A stretch of 64,000 nucleotides of DNA from Streptomyces sp. NRRL F-6131 (GCA_000719695.1 JOHN01000023.1:1-64000), one strand, 5' to 3'; shown: positions 15,755 through 25,151, counted from the stretch's first letter. Numbers and translations: made by a program. The notes: generated by a model not told the origin, from the sequence alone.

Positions 15755-16477
15755 GTGGCTTCTTCCGAGACTTCCGCCGCCCCGGTAATGGGGACCAGCG
15801 CGCAGCACGGCCAGGACGGCCCCGCGGGCGCCGCCGAGTCGGCCGCGCCGGGCGCACAGGCCGCACTGGGCGCGCTGGCCGCGCTGGCCGCCGAGCTGCG
15901 GGCGCTGCCGCCGTCCTGCGGTCCGGTGCGGCTGGTCGCGGTGGACGGCCACGCGGGGTCGGGCAAGACGACCTTCGCCGGCCGGCTGGCGGCCGCGCTG
16001 GGCGGCGCCCCGGTGGTGCACCTGGACGACCTGGCCACGCACGCCGAGCCGTTCGGCTGGACCGGACGGCTGCGCGCCCAGGTGCTGGAGCCGCTGGCGG
16101 CCGGCCGGGACGCGGAGTACCGGGTGTACGACTGGACGCTGCGCCGGTTCGCCGGGACGGCCGCGGTGCCGCTCGCGCCGGTGGTCCTGATCGAGGGGGT
16201 GGGCGCCGGGCGGCGCGAGGTGCGGCCGTGGCTCGGCCGGCTGGTCTGGATGGAGCTGGAGGCGGCGACGGCCCGGCGGCGCGGCGAGGAGCGGGACGGC
16301 CCGCAGCTCGCGGAGTTCTGGGCCGGCTGGGCGCGCGCCGAATCGGCACATTTCGCCGCCGACCCGAGCCGCCCGCACGCCGGCACGCTGGTCGACGGAG
16401 TGACCGGGCGGATCGCGCCGGGCACCGTCGGTGAACCTTCAACCATGCCCTTGACCTGCGGCGTCGCCAGGAATTAG
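15755..16477 (+). CDS. Uridine kinase-like P-loop NTPase
   Basis: GTG 15755 gives 240 residues; ATG 15788 is an alternative that removes 11. The Walker A motif is G-H-A-G-S-G-K-T-T near residues 68-76, preceded by V-A-V-D. The base/phosphate-binding V-H-L-D-D-L near 90 resembles the uridine kinase Y-xx-D-D motif. It is cytoplasmic and likely phosphorylates a nucleoside, pantothenate-like or other small substrate; the family is annotated as uridine kinase-like or ATP-binding, and the exact substrate cannot be read. The first 45 residues are Ala/Gly-rich and probably disordered. It is divergent from the acyl-CoA dehydrogenase and ends before a hairpin terminator. Confidence 0.8.
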   Translation: MASSETSAAPVMGTSAQHGQDGPAGAAESAAPGAQAALGALAALAAELRALPPSCGPVRLVAVDGHAGSGKTTFAGRLAAALGGAPVVHLDDLATHAEPFGWTGRLRAQVLEPLAAGRDAEYRVYDWTLRRFAGTAAVPLAPVVLIEGVGAGRREVRPWLGRLVWMELEAATARRRGEERDGPQLAEFWAGWARAESAHFAADPSRPHAGTLVDGVTGRIAPGTVGEPSTMPLTCGVARN

Positions 16478-16514
16478 GTTCTCCCTCGTTGCGGAGTCGT
16501 TGATTCCTCAACCT

Positions 16515-16564
16515 CGGACCCGGCATCCCCGGCTTGTTCCCCCGTGAGCCGGGGGTGCCGTCCG
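16515..16564 (+). terminator. Terminator after the kinase gene
   Basis: A stepped stem pairs CGGAC, GGCA and CCCCGGCT with AGCCGGGG, TGCC and GTCCG around a 12-base loop, 37 bp after the kinase stop. TTGACA at 16618-16623 beyond it may be the -35 of the next gene's promoter, although no strong -10 is seen 17 bases on. Confidence 0.75.
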
Positions 16565-16764
16565 ACTCCCCCGCCCCGGGCCCGGCCACCCCTCAACGGC
16601 CGTCCGCACGATCGCTTTTGACATCGCGCGGCACCCTTCCGGATCAGCGCCGCGCCGGTACGATTCCTGGCAGGCGCAGTTGCGCCCCGGGGGCAGACGA
16701 CCGCCGGCGGGTCCGCACACCGCCGCACCGGCCGGGCCCCGAGCCACATCGCGGGGGGCGTTGA

Positions 16765-18942
16765 GTGGAGAGTTCCGACAGCAACACCGCGGGCGGCCCG
16801 GCTCCGAACCGGCTCGCCGACCGCGCCTGGCTGCGTGCCATGGACGCCTACACGGCCGGGGCGTACACCCGCGCCGAGGAGGAGTTCCGCGCGGCCGTCC
16901 GGCTCGACCCCGGCATGGCCGACGCCTGGCTCGGCCTGCACGCGCTGCGCAGCGACACCTCCGGCGCGCTGCTCGCGATGTACCGCCACCAGAAGCGCTT
17001 CGGCGAGCAGCGCCGACGCCACCAACGGCCGCTCAGTTCCTGGTACTGGCTGGGCTGGTGGGTGCAGCCGGTGCTGGAGACCTCCCGGGACCTCGCCCTC
17101 GCGCACGCCTCGCACTGGCTGGACGGACGCCACCTCACCGAGCTGGACCAGGCGCTGGAGCAGTGCCCGGCCCCCGGCGAGGACCCGTCCGCGCGCTTCC
17201 TGCACGCCTGCCGCTCCTACCTGCTGAAGGACTGGGAGCAGCTCATCCGCGACACCGACCGGCTGCTGGACGACCAGCTGCTCGGCATCGAGGCGGGGCT
17301 GTTCGCCGGTATGGCCAGGGTCCGGCTGGACATGTGCGCGCAGGCCCAGGCACCGCTCGCCGCCTCGCTCGCGCGCTGCCGCTCCGAGCAGCCGCAGCGC
17401 AAGGAGCTGCGCTACTGGCTGGCCCGCGCCTACGAGGGCGCCGGGCGCAGCGCGGCCGCGCTGCCGCTCTACCGGGCCGTGCACCGGGCCGATCCGGCGT
17501 TCATGGACACGGCCGCCCGGCTGGCGGCGATATCGGCGGAGGACGGCCTGGCGGACGCCCTGCTGGACGGTGCCGGGTTCGGCGGCCGGGACGCGGGGCG
17601 CGGGGCGGAGGACGAAGCGCTGGACGCGGCGGTCCTGGACGCCGCCGTGCTGGAGCAGGCGGGTTTCGACGCGCTCGGCCCGGACCTGATGGGGACGGAG
17701 CCGGTGGGAACCGGTCCGGTGGGGGCGGAGCCGGTGGGGGCGGAGAGTGCGGGGGCCGACCCGGTGGGGGCGGCGGCGGGGGCCGCGGACCCCTTCGGCG
17801 CCCTGACAGCGGGCGGCCCGGTCGAGGCCGGCGGTTTCGAACCGGACGGCGAAGGCTTCCCGGCCGTGCCGACCGCGGCCGGACCGGGCACCGGCACCGG
17901 CACCGGCACGGACAACCGCCCCGGCGGCGGGGCGGGCGCGCCGCCCCCGCTGGTCACCGGCGGACGCCCCGGCTCCACCGCCCCGCAGCCGGCCGCCGCC
18001 TCCCCGGCGGCCCCCGCGGCGGCCCTCGGCGAGGCCGCCCCGCTGCACCTGGCGAGCACCAACCCGGTGGTCGAACGCGAGGGCGACCGGGCCGAGTTGG
18101 ACGCCGCGCTGGCCGAACTCTCCCGGATGGTCGGCCTGGAGCCGGTCAAACGACAGGTCCGGGCGCTCTCGGCGCAGCTGCGGATGGCCCGGCTGCGCGC
18201 CGAACAGGGCCTGCCGGTCCAGCCGCCCAAGCGGCACTTCGTCTTCTCCGGACCGTCCGGCACCGGCAAGACCACCGTCGCCCGGATCCTCGGCCGGGTC
18301 TTCCACGCCCTCGGCCTGCTCTCCGGCGACCATCTGGTGGAGGCCCAACGCGCCGACCTGGTGGGCGAGTTCCTCGGCCAGACGGCGGTCAAGGCGAACG
18401 AGCTGATCGACTCCGCGCTGGACGGCGTGCTCTTCATCGACGAGGCCTACAGCCTCTCCAACTCCGGTTACAGCAAGGGCGACGCGTACGGGGACGAGGC
18501 GCTCCAGGTGCTGCTCAAGCGCGCCGAGGACAACCGGGACCGGCTGGTGGTGATCCTGGCCGGCTACCCCGAGGGCATGAACCGCCTGCTGGCCACCAAC
18601 CCCGGCCTGAACTCCCGCTTCACCACCCGGGTCGACTTCCCGAGCTACCGCCCGGGCGAGCTCACCGCGATCGGCGCGGCGCTCGCCGGGCAGGACGGCG
18701 ACGGCTGGGACGAGGACGCCGCCGAGGAGCTGGCCTCGATCTGCACCCATGTGGTCCGCGAGGGCTGGATCGACGAGCTCGGCAACGGCCGGTTCATCCG
18801 CACCCTGTACGAGAAGTCCTGCGCCTACCGGGACCTGCGGCTCACGCTGCTGCGCGAGCCGCCCGGCCGGGAGGACCTCGCCACCCTGCGGCTGCCGGAC
18901 CTGGTGCAGGCCTACGGCGAGCTGATCGACGGCCGGGGCTGA
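16765..18942 (+). CDS. TPR plus AAA+ ATPase of the EccA/CbxX-CfqX type
   Basis: GTG 16765 gives 725 residues. Residues 1-260 are helical tetratricopeptide-like repeats. Residues about 265-430 are a Gly/Ala/Pro-rich linker with degenerate PVGAE pentapeptide repeats. Residues 440-725 form the AAA+ domain: Walker A G496-P-S-G-T-G-K502-T, Walker B L-F-I-D559-E560, and sensor R finger region N-S-R-F-T-T-R. This is the layout of EccA, the cytosolic ATPase of type VII secretion, and of CbxX/CfqX. No EccB-E, EsxA/B or MycP gene is nearby, so this is an orphan. A role in ESX secretion is inference from architecture only. Confidence 0.88.
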   Translation: MESSDSNTAGGPAPNRLADRAWLRAMDAYTAGAYTRAEEEFRAAVRLDPGMADAWLGLHALRSDTSGALLAMYRHQKRFGEQRRRHQRPLSSWYWLGWWVQPVLETSRDLALAHASHWLDGRHLTELDQALEQCPAPGEDPSARFLHACRSYLLKDWEQLIRDTDRLLDDQLLGIEAGLFAGMARVRLDMCAQAQAPLAASLARCRSEQPQRKELRYWLARAYEGAGRSAAALPLYRAVHRADPAFMDTAARLAAISAEDGLADALLDGAGFGGRDAGRGAEDEALDAAVLDAAVLEQAGFDALGPDLMGTEPVGTGPVGAEPVGAESAGADPVGAAAGAADPFGALTAGGPVEAGGFEPDGEGFPAVPTAAGPGTGTGTGTDNRPGGGAGAPPPLVTGGRPGSTAPQPAAASPAAPAAALGEAAPLHLASTNPVVEREGDRAELDAALAELSRMVGLEPVKRQVRALSAQLRMARLRAEQGLPVQPPKRHFVFSGPSGTGKTTVARILGRVFHALGLLSGDHLVEAQRADLVGEFLGQTAVKANELIDSALDGVLFIDEAYSLSNSGYSKGDAYGDEALQVLLKRAEDNRDRLVVILAGYPEGMNRLLATNPGLNSRFTTRVDFPSYRPGELTAIGAALAGQDGDGWDEDAAEELASICTHVVREGWIDELGNGRFIRTLYEKSCAYRDLRLTLLREPPGREDLATLRLPDLVQAYGELIDGRG

Positions 18943-19035
18943 CCCGGGGCCCGTCCGGCCCCGGCCGCGCTCCGTCCGCCCGGCCGGCCCCCGTCCGCCC
19001 GTCAGGTGTGGACCTCGGCCGGCCCGGTGCGGGTC

Positions 19036-20019
19036 TCAGCCGGCCAGCGTCCTGGCCTCCAGCTCCGGGTCCAGGCCCACGGTCGGCCGGTCCCCGCGCT
19101 GCGGTGCGACGCCGCCGATCGAGCGCAGCCACGCCCAGGTGTCGGCGACCGTCTCGGCGGCCGGACGGCAGCGCAGTCCGGCCGCCAGCGCCTTGCTCAC
19201 GTCCGCGCCGTGCACGGTGTCGTACAGCTCGCCCGGCGGGACCCAGAACGGCAGCTGGAGCCAGGGCTCGATGCCGGCCGCCGCGATCGTCTCCGGCGCC
19301 GTCCAGCGCAGCTCGGCGTCGCCGCCGGTGACCTCGACGCAGGCCTCCAGAAGCTCGCCCATGGTGCTGTGCCCGCGCGGACCGACCAGGTCGTAGGGGC
19401 CGCCGAGACCGGCCGCCACGGCGTCCAGGGTCCACTCGGCGAGGTCGCGGACGTCGATGAACTGGACCCCGAGGCCGCGCGGGCCGGGGGCCAGCACCGG
19501 GCCGCCGCGGGCGATCCGGTTCAGCCACCAGGGCAGTCGGCCGATGTTCTCGTACCGTCCGACGATCAGCCCGGCCCGGACCAGCAGCGCCCGGTCGCCG
19601 AAGGCGTCCAGCACCGCCAGCTCACCGCCGCGCTTGGACTCCGGGTAGGGCCGCTCGCCGTCGTCGGGCGAGCCCTCCACCAGCGGCGCGCTCTCGTCGG
19701 CACCGGCCGGCGAGGGGTACGCGTACACCGAACGGCTGGACACGTACGCGTAGCGGCCCACCCGGCCGGCCAGCAGGCGGGCGCTGTCGCGCACCACCGA
19801 CGGGGCGGCGGACCAGGTGTCCACCACCGCGTCCCACTCCCCCTCGGCCAGGGCGGCGAGCCCGCCCTCGGCCGTGCGGTCCCCGTGCAGCACCCGCGCC
19901 CCGGACGGCGCGGCGTGCGTGCCCCGGTGGAAGACCGTCACCTCCCAACCCCGCTCCAGCGCCGCCTCCGCGACGGCGCGCCCCACGAACTCCGTACCAC
20001 CCAGCAGGAGAAGTCTCAT
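19036..20019 (-). CDS. NAD(P)-dependent epimerase/reductase (atypical SDR)
   Basis: This 327-residue protein has the N-terminal Rossmann motif G-G-T-E-F-V-G (residues 7-13) and the extended-SDR fold. The family Tyr-x-x-x-Lys is seen as Y-P-E-S-K near residue 130, with upstream Ser in V-S-S-R-S. It resembles the NAD-dependent epimerase/dehydratase family in actinobacteria, related to mycolic-acid and sugar epimerases, but the substrate is unknown. ATG 20019 is preferred because the Rossmann motif then begins within seven residues. It is on the minus strand, 94 bp downstream of the CNNM gene at 20114. Confidence 0.88.
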   Translation of the reverse strand: MRLLLLGGTEFVGRAVAEAALERGWEVTVFHRGTHAAPSGARVLHGDRTAEGGLAALAEGEWDAVVDTWSAAPSVVRDSARLLAGRVGRYAYVSSRSVYAYPSPAGADESAPLVEGSPDDGERPYPESKRGGELAVLDAFGDRALLVRAGLIVGRYENIGRLPWWLNRIARGGPVLAPGPRGLGVQFIDVRDLAEWTLDAVAAGLGGPYDLVGPRGHSTMGELLEACVEVTGGDAELRWTAPETIAAAGIEPWLQLPFWVPPGELYDTVHGADVSKALAAGLRCRPAAETVADTWAWLRSIGGVAPQRGDRPTVGLDPELEARTLAG

Positions 20020-20113
20020 GCCGACCACCCTCCCCCGGGGCGGTCGGCATGGGAACGGTCGCACGCTCAGAGCGGAATCGCCGAGAGCGAAGCCGGATCG
20101 GGAACCGCGGTGA

Positions 20114-21160
20114 CTACGCGACGGAACGGTGGTCCGGGTCGTGCACCTCGCCGACCAGTTCCTCCAGCACGTCCTCCAGCATCACCACGCCGAGCGTCCG
20201 CCCGTCCTGGTCGAGGACGGCCGCGAGGTGGCAGGCGGCCCGGCGCATGGCGCCGAGCGCGTCGTCCAGCGGCAGCGTGCCGCGCAGCACGGTGATCGGC
20301 CGCCAGAGCCGGGCCGGGACGGGCACCGTCGGGTCGTCGACGTCCAGGATGTCCTTGAGGTGCAGGTACCCCAGGTAGCCGTGGCCGGCCGGGTCGCCGT
20401 CGGTGACCGGGAAGCGCGAGAAGCCGGTGCGCAGCGCCAGCTCCTCGACCTGGGCGGCCGTCACCTTGGTGTCCACGGTGACCAGCTGCTCGGGGGTGAG
20501 CAGCACGTCGGTCAGCGGGCGGCGGCCCAGCTCCAGGGCGTCCTCCAGACGCTCCTGGCGGTCCTTCTCCAGCAGACCGGCGTCCCCGGAGTCGGCGAGC
20601 AGGTACATCAGCTGCTCGGTGGTGAAGACCGACTCGACCTCGTCCTTGCTCTCCACCTTGAACAGCTTCAGCACGCCGTTGGCGAAGGAGTTGAGGAAGG
20701 CGATCACCGGGGCCAGCCAGCGGGCCAGCCGGTCCAGCGGCGGGCCGAGCCAGAGCGCGGCCTTCTCGGGGCCGGCCAGCGCCATGTTCTTGGGCACCAT
20801 CTCGCCCATGACCATGTGCAGGTAGACCACGACCGCCAGCGAGATGCCGTACGACAGCGGGTGCATCAGGCCGGCGGGGATGCCGAGCGCGTGGAACGGG
20901 CCCTCCAGCAGGTGGGCGATGGTCGGCTCGGCGAGGGCGCCCAGGCCCAGCGAGCAGACGGTGATGCCGAGCTGGGCGGCGGCGAGCATCGCGGAGACGT
21001 TGGACAGCGCGTGCAGCACGGTGCGGGCGCGCTTGTTGCCGGCCTCGGCGAGCGGTTCGATCTGGCTGCGCCGGACCGAGACGACGGCGAACTCGGCGCC
21101 GACGAAGAACGCGTTGCCGAGCAGCAGCAGGACGGCAACGGCCAGTTGGAGCGCGGTCAT
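20114..21160 (-). CDS. CNNM/HlyC-CorC family membrane protein, short member
   Basis: This 348-residue protein has a CNNM (DUF21) transmembrane domain (about 1-185) with the conserved helix N-A-F-F-V-G-A-E-F-A-V-V-S-V-R-R, then a CBS pair (about 205-330: L-T-P-E-Q-L-V-T-V-D and G-V-V-M-L-E-D-V-L-E-E-L-V-G-E). It lacks the CorC_HlyC C-terminal domain. Such proteins handle divalent cations such as Mg2+ or Co2+ and are tied to cobalt/magnesium resistance. It starts inside the stop of the upstream paralogue (4-bp overlap), so the two are translationally coupled and may form a heteromer. Confidence 0.93.
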   Translation of the reverse strand: MTALQLAVAVLLLLGNAFFVGAEFAVVSVRRSQIEPLAEAGNKRARTVLHALSNVSAMLAAAQLGITVCSLGLGALAEPTIAHLLEGPFHALGIPAGLMHPLSYGISLAVVVYLHMVMGEMVPKNMALAGPEKAALWLGPPLDRLARWLAPVIAFLNSFANGVLKLFKVESKDEVESVFTTEQLMYLLADSGDAGLLEKDRQERLEDALELGRRPLTDVLLTPEQLVTVDTKVTAAQVEELALRTGFSRFPVTDGDPAGHGYLGYLHLKDILDVDDPTVPVPARLWRPITVLRGTLPLDDALGAMRRAACHLAAVLDQDGRTLGVVMLEDVLEELVGEVHDPDHRSVA

Positions 21161-22509
21161 CGGGTCCCGTCCTCGTCCTCGGTGCCGCCGTGCGGGTGGG
21201 GGTGCCCGTCGGTGCGTTCCACCCGGACGCGGCTGGTCCGGTGCCGGTCCACGGCCTCGACGGTGAACAGCCAGCCGGGCAGTTCGGCCCGGTCGCCGGG
21301 GGACGGCAGCTTGCCGAGCAGGTCGGTGACCAGGCCGGCGAGCGTCTCGTAGGGGCCCTCCGGGGCGTGCAGGCCGATGGCCTCCAGCTGGTCCAGCCGG
21401 GCGCGGCCGTCGGCGGCCCAGACGGGCTGTCCGTCGACCGGCGGCAGGGGCAGGAGCTCGGGGCCGTCGGCCGGGTCGTGCTCGTCCTGCACCTCGCCGA
21501 CGATCTCCTCGACGATGTCCTCGACGGTGACCACGCCGGCGGTGCCGCCGTACTCGTCGACCACGATGGCCATCGGCTGGAGGCGGCGCAGCTGGTCGAG
21601 CAGCCGCTCGGCGGGGAGGGTCTCGGGCACCAGCAGCGGCGGGACGGCGAGGTCGCCGACCCGGACGGAGCCGCGGCGCGCGGCGGGGACGGCGAGCGCG
21701 TCCTTGAGCGTCACGGTGCCGGTGACCTCGTCCAGGCTGTCGGTGTAGACCGGGAAGCGGGACAGGCCGGTGGCCCGGGTGAGGTTGAGGACGTCGGCGG
21801 CGCTGGCGTCGCGCTGGAGCGCGGCCACGTCGACCCGCGGGGTCATGACGGACTCGGCGGTGAGGTCGCCGAGACCGAGGGTCCGCACGAACAGGGTGGC
21901 GGACTCCTCGTCTATGGCGCCCGCCCGGGCGGAGTGCCGGGCCAGCGAGACCAGCTCGGCGGGGGTGCGGGCGTGGCCCAGCTCCTCCTGCGGCTCGATC
22001 CCGAAGGCGCGCACGGTGCGGTCGGCCGAGCCGTTCAGGACCCGGATCAGCGGGCGGCAGGCCCGGGAGAACGCCATGTGCGGGGCGGCGACCGCGCGGG
22101 CCACCTGGAGCGGGCGGGAGATCGCCCAGTTCTTCGGGACCAGCTCGCCGATGACCATCTGGACGACGGTGGCGAGCAGCATGCCGAGGACCACGGCGAC
22201 GCCGCGGGAGGCGCCGTCGGGCAGGCCGACGGCGCCGAACACGGGCTTCAGCAGGGTCGACAGCGCCGGCTCGGCGAGCATGCCGACCACCAGCGAGGTG
22301 ACGGTGATGCCCAGCTGGGCGCCGGAGAGCTCGAAGGAGAGGTGTCGCAGGGCCCGGGAGACCCGGCCGGACTTGGCGTCCCCGGCCTCGGCGGCGCGCT
22401 CGACGGCGCCGCGCTCCACGGTCACGAAGGCGAACTCGGCGGCCACGAAGAGGCCGTTGGCGAGGATGAGCAGCAGGGCCGCGAGAAGCAGCAACCAGGC
22501 GGTGATCAC
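21157..22509 (-). CDS. CNNM/HlyC-CorC family membrane protein, long member
   Basis: GTG 22509 gives 450 residues. It has an N-terminal CNNM domain (about 1-200) with [17 protein letters not shown], a CBS pair (about 220-345; S-V-M-T-P-R-V-D and [18 protein letters not shown]) and a C-terminal CorC_HlyC domain (about 355-440). It is the usual full-length form; the shorter paralogue downstream lacks the last domain. The family mediates divalent cation efflux or homeostasis. The two genes overlap by 4 bp and form one operon transcribed from the 22510-22748 region. Confidence 0.94.
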   Translation of the reverse strand: MITAWLLLLAALLLILANGLFVAAEFAFVTVERGAVERAAEAGDAKSGRVSRALRHLSFELSGAQLGITVTSLVVGMLAEPALSTLLKPVFGAVGLPDGASRGVAVVLGMLLATVVQMVIGELVPKNWAISRPLQVARAVAAPHMAFSRACRPLIRVLNGSADRTVRAFGIEPQEELGHARTPAELVSLARHSARAGAIDEESATLFVRTLGLGDLTAESVMTPRVDVAALQRDASAADVLNLTRATGLSRFPVYTDSLDEVTGTVTLKDALAVPAARRGSVRVGDLAVPPLLVPETLPAERLLDQLRRLQPMAIVVDEYGGTAGVVTVEDIVEEIVGEVQDEHDPADGPELLPLPPVDGQPVWAADGRARLDQLEAIGLHAPEGPYETLAGLVTDLLGKLPSPGDRAELPGWLFTVEAVDRHRTSRVRVERTDGHPHPHGGTEDEDGTR

Positions 22510-22748
22510 AGTGCCGCCTGCCTTCCGGGGGTCGGAAGGAGGGCGGCGCAGGTACTACCGGACGGATCGTCCATGGACGGGGAGTGTCACTCCTCAGGTC
22601 GATTTCGGGCAGGGCAATGCCTTTGCCCCGCTTTTACCAGCGTAGACCATATCCGTACGACCGTCGGATCCGCGTTCGGACCCGCCCGGCGGCCGGTCCA
22701 CGTCGCGCGGACCGGGGTCCACGTCGGCGGAGGGGTCGGGCGGAGCGG

Positions 22749-23183
22749 TCAGGCGGCGTGCCGGTGGACCAGGTCGCGCAGGGCGCGGGCGTCGGCGATC
22801 GCCTGGGCCTTGCCCACCCCGGACTGGATGCCGACGACGGCCAGCGAGGTGCCGTCGGCGAGGTCGAGGGTGGCCCACGGGTCGCCCTGGCGGAAGTTCA
22901 CGCCGACGATCTCCGCCCAGGCCAGCCGGCGGCGGCGGACGAAGTTGACGACGGTGACGCCCTCGACGTCGGCGCTGACCCGCGGCCGGGCCAGCATCAG
23001 GCCGACGGAGGCGAAGAGCACCCCGCTGAGCACCATCAGGACGCGGTCGTTGAGCTGCCAGTTCGCCGGGAGGGCGACCGCGATCACGGCGAACATCACG
23101 ACCAGCAGGGCGCAGACCGGCAGCAGCACGGCGCGGGTGCGGCGCGGGGCCCAGGTGACGGGGAACTCTGCGGGGGTGGACAC
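22749..23183 (-). CDS. PH-domain membrane protein
   Basis: GTG 23183 gives 144 residues behind GGAG; upstream codons are Pro-rich and non-homologous. There are two adjacent membrane helices (about 20-70) followed by a bacterial PH-like domain (about 70-140; V-E-G-V-T-V-V-N-F-V-R-R-R-R-L-A-W-A-E-I-V-G-V). The DUF-type PH domain in this family is small and of unknown ligand. It is the last gene of the his-rib block on the minus strand, 100 bp downstream of hisG, a position it also tends to occupy in other Streptomyces. Confidence 0.82.
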   Translation of the reverse strand: MSTPAEFPVTWAPRRTRAVLLPVCALLVVMFAVIAVALPANWQLNDRVLMVLSGVLFASVGLMLARPRVSADVEGVTVVNFVRRRRLAWAEIVGVNFRQGDPWATLDLADGTSLAVVGIQSGVGKAQAIADARALRDLVHRHAA

Positions 23184-23283
23184 GGGAGGGCTCCGGGGTG
23201 GTTCGGTCGGGCGGTCGGACAGCGGAAGGGGTGGGGCCGCCGACGGCGCCCCCACCCCATTCAACCGGTGCTTACGCCCGCGC

Positions 23284-24132
23284 TCAGAGGCGGCAGGCGT
23301 GGATGTTGGTGACCAGGATCGCCCGGGCGCCGATGCTCCACAGGTCGTCCATGATCCGCTGGGCCTCCTTGCGGAGCACCATGGCGCGGACTGCCACCCA
23401 GCCCTCGGTGTGCAGCGGCGAGACGGTCGGCGACTCCAGGCCCGGGGTCAGGGCGACGGCGGCGCCGACCTGCTCGGCGCGGATGTCGTAGTCCATCAGC
23501 ACGTAGCGGCGGGCCACCAGCACGCCCTGCAGACGGCGCAGGAACTGGTCGACGGCCGGGTCCTCGCCCGCGCCCTTGGGGCGGATCACCACGGCGTCGG
23601 AGATCAGGATCGGCTCGCCGAACACCTCGAGCCCGGCGTTGCGCAGGCTGGTGCCGGTCTCCACGACGTCGGCGATCACATCGGCGACGCCCAGCTGCAC
23701 CGCGGTCTCCACCGCGCCGTCCAGCTTGGTGACGGTGGCCTTCACCCCGTGGTCGGCCAGGTGCTGCTCGACCAGTCCCGTGTAGGAGGTGGCGATCCGC
23801 AGGCCCTCCAGGCCCGTGACGTCCTCGACGTCCACGCCGACCGGGCGGGCGAAGCGGAAGGTCGAGCCGGCGAAGCCGAGCGCGAGCACCTCCTCGGCGT
23901 TGGAGTGCGAGTCGAGCAGCAGGTCGCGGCCGGTGATGCCGACGTCGAGGCGGCCGGAGCCGACGTAGACGGCGATGTCGCGCGGGCGCAGGAAGAAGAA
24001 CTCGACCTGGTTGCCCGGGTCGACCAGGACCAGCTCCTTGGCGTCCTTGCGCTGCCGGTAGCCGGCCTCATGGAGCATCTCCGCCGCAGGACCCGAGAGC
24101 GAACCCTTGTTGGGGACGGCGATGCGCAGCAT
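23284..24132 (-). CDS. hisG: ATP phosphoribosyltransferase
   Basis: This 282-residue protein is of the long HisG type, with the catalytic domain (about 1-200) and a C-terminal ACT-like histidine-binding domain (about 205-282), so it should be feedback-inhibited by histidine. Family motifs are visible: N-K-G-S-L near the start, the D-V-G-I-T-G-R-D motif near 90, and the PRPP loop E-T-G-T-S-L-R near 170. It performs the first step of histidine biosynthesis, ATP plus PRPP to phosphoribosyl-ATP. hisE lies 52 bp upstream in the same transcript. The rest of the his operon is not in this window. Confidence 0.97.
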   Translation of the reverse strand: MLRIAVPNKGSLSGPAAEMLHEAGYRQRKDAKELVLVDPGNQVEFFFLRPRDIAVYVGSGRLDVGITGRDLLLDSHSNAEEVLALGFAGSTFRFARPVGVDVEDVTGLEGLRIATSYTGLVEQHLADHGVKATVTKLDGAVETAVQLGVADVIADVVETGTSLRNAGLEVFGEPILISDAVVIRPKGAGEDPAVDQFLRRLQGVLVARRYVLMDYDIRAEQVGAAVALTPGLESPTVSPLHTEGWVAVRAMVLRKEAQRIMDDLWSIGARAILVTNIHACRL

Positions 24133-24184
24133 GGAGGTCGGTTCCTTACCTGTTCGGTGGGGGTGTGGGGTGTTTCGGGCCGGT

Positions 24185-24457
24185 CTAGAGGTACTTGTAG
24201 ACGTCGTCGAGCGTCAGCCCGCGGGCGACCATCATCACCTGAAGGTGGTACAGGAGCTGGGAGATCTCCTCGGCGGTCTGCTCGTCCGACTGGAACTCGG
24301 CGGCCATCCAGACCTCGGCGGCCTCCTCGACGACCTTCTTGCCGATCGCATGGACGCCCTGCTGGACGAGCTGCGCGGTGCGGGAGGACGAGGGGTCGCC
24401 GGTGGCGGCCTTCTGCTGGAGCTCGGTGAAGAGCTCCTCGAATGTCTTCGAAGCCAT
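24185..24457 (-). CDS. hisE: Phosphoribosyl-ATP pyrophosphatase
   Basis: This 90-residue protein is a stand-alone HisE of the MazG-like fold. The metal-binding motif is clear: [14 protein letters not shown] (E-E-x-x-E at about 43-47) with a second acidic turn [11 protein letters not shown]. It hydrolyses phosphoribosyl-ATP to phosphoribosyl-AMP, the step after HisG, whose gene lies directly downstream. ATG 24457 gives the standard M-A-S-K-T-F N-terminus. The gap of 108 bp to ribH leaves room for its own promoter, so the his pair may not depend on the FMN riboswitch. Confidence 0.95.
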   Translation of the reverse strand: MASKTFEELFTELQQKAATGDPSSSRTAQLVQQGVHAIGKKVVEEAAEVWMAAEFQSDEQTAEEISQLLYHLQVMMVARGLTLDDVYKYL

Positions 24458-24565
24458 GATGGGACTCACCATACGGCGTGCGGGCGGACGGGCGGTAAAC
24501 GGTTCCGGACCGTGGACAGTCCGGTGGACGTCCACGGTCCGGGGGTGGTGCTCCGGCCGGTCGGG

Positions 24566-25036
24566 TCAGAGCGCGCGCAGCGCGAGGGCGGTGGCGACGG
24601 CCGCGGTGACCGCCTCGTGGCCCTTGTCCTCGGCGGAGCCGGGCAGGCCCGCGCGGTCCACCGCCTGCTGCTCGTTGTCGCAGGTCAGCACGCCGAAGCC
24701 GACCGGGACGCCGGTGTCGACGGAGACCTGGGTGAGGCCGGCGGTGGCGGCCTGGCAGACGTAGTCGAAGTGCGGGGTGCCGCCGCGGATGACCACGCCG
24801 AGGGCGATCACGGCGTCGTAGCCGCGGTCGGCGAGGCGCTTGGCGGCGACCGGCAGCTCGAAGGTGCCGGGGACGCGCAGGACGGTCGGCTCGGCGACGC
24901 CCAGCTCCTTGAGGGCGCGGTGGGCGCCGTCGAGCAGGCCGTTCATCACCTGCTCGTGCCACTGGGCGGCGATCACCGCGACCTTGAGGTCGGCGGCGTC
25001 GTCGATGGTCAGCTCGGGGGCTCCGTGGCCGCTCAT
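24566..25036 (-). CDS. ribH: 6,7-dimethyl-8-ribityllumazine synthase
   Basis: This 156-residue protein is a typical lumazine synthase. It has the substrate-contact motifs V-P-G-T-F-E-L-P (about 55-62) and [16 protein letters not shown] (about 78-93), including the catalytic histidine, and a [11 protein letters not shown] region. It condenses 5-amino-6-ribitylamino-uracil with 3,4-dihydroxy-2-butanone 4-phosphate, which RibBA supplies, and usually assembles as a shell or pentamer. It is the last rib gene; a 115-bp gap with 8-bp tandem repeats separates it from ribBA. Confidence 0.97.
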   Translation of the reverse strand: MSGHGAPELTIDDAADLKVAVIAAQWHEQVMNGLLDGAHRALKELGVAEPTVLRVPGTFELPVAAKRLADRGYDAVIALGVVIRGGTPHFDYVCQAATAGLTQVSVDTGVPVGFGVLTCDNEQQAVDRAGLPGSAEDKGHEAVTAAVATALALRAL

Positions 25037-25064
25037 GTGCGGTGCCTTTCGGTGGTTCGTGTTT

Positions 25065-25088
25065 CGGGACTTCGGGACTTCGGGACTT
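25065..25088. repeat. 8-bp tandem repeat between ribH and ribBA
   Basis: CGGGACTT occurs three times in tandem, followed by a second run of GGTGCGGT-type words to about 25138. No gene or hairpin is apparent. The 115-bp gap is unusual because the other rib genes overlap. Confidence 0.85.
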
Positions 25089-25151
25089 CGGTGCGGTGGT
25101 GCTGCGGTGCGGTGGGGTGCTTCGGTGCGGTGGTGCTCGGGACGGGCGGGC

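Noticed and set aside
16474..18750. 758-codon minus-strand frame opposite the AAA+ ATPase
   Set aside because: The plus strand has clear Walker motifs and TPR sequence; the minus frame is Gly/Arg/Val-rich without domains.
16765..18942. Full type VII secretion locus
   Set aside because: Only an EccA-like ATPase is present; no EccB/C/D/E, MycP or WXG100 genes are found nearby.
22594..22878. Small minus-strand ORF between the CNNM and PH genes
   Set aside because: It overlaps the PH-domain gene out of frame and is His/Arg/Pro-rich without a plausible start signal.
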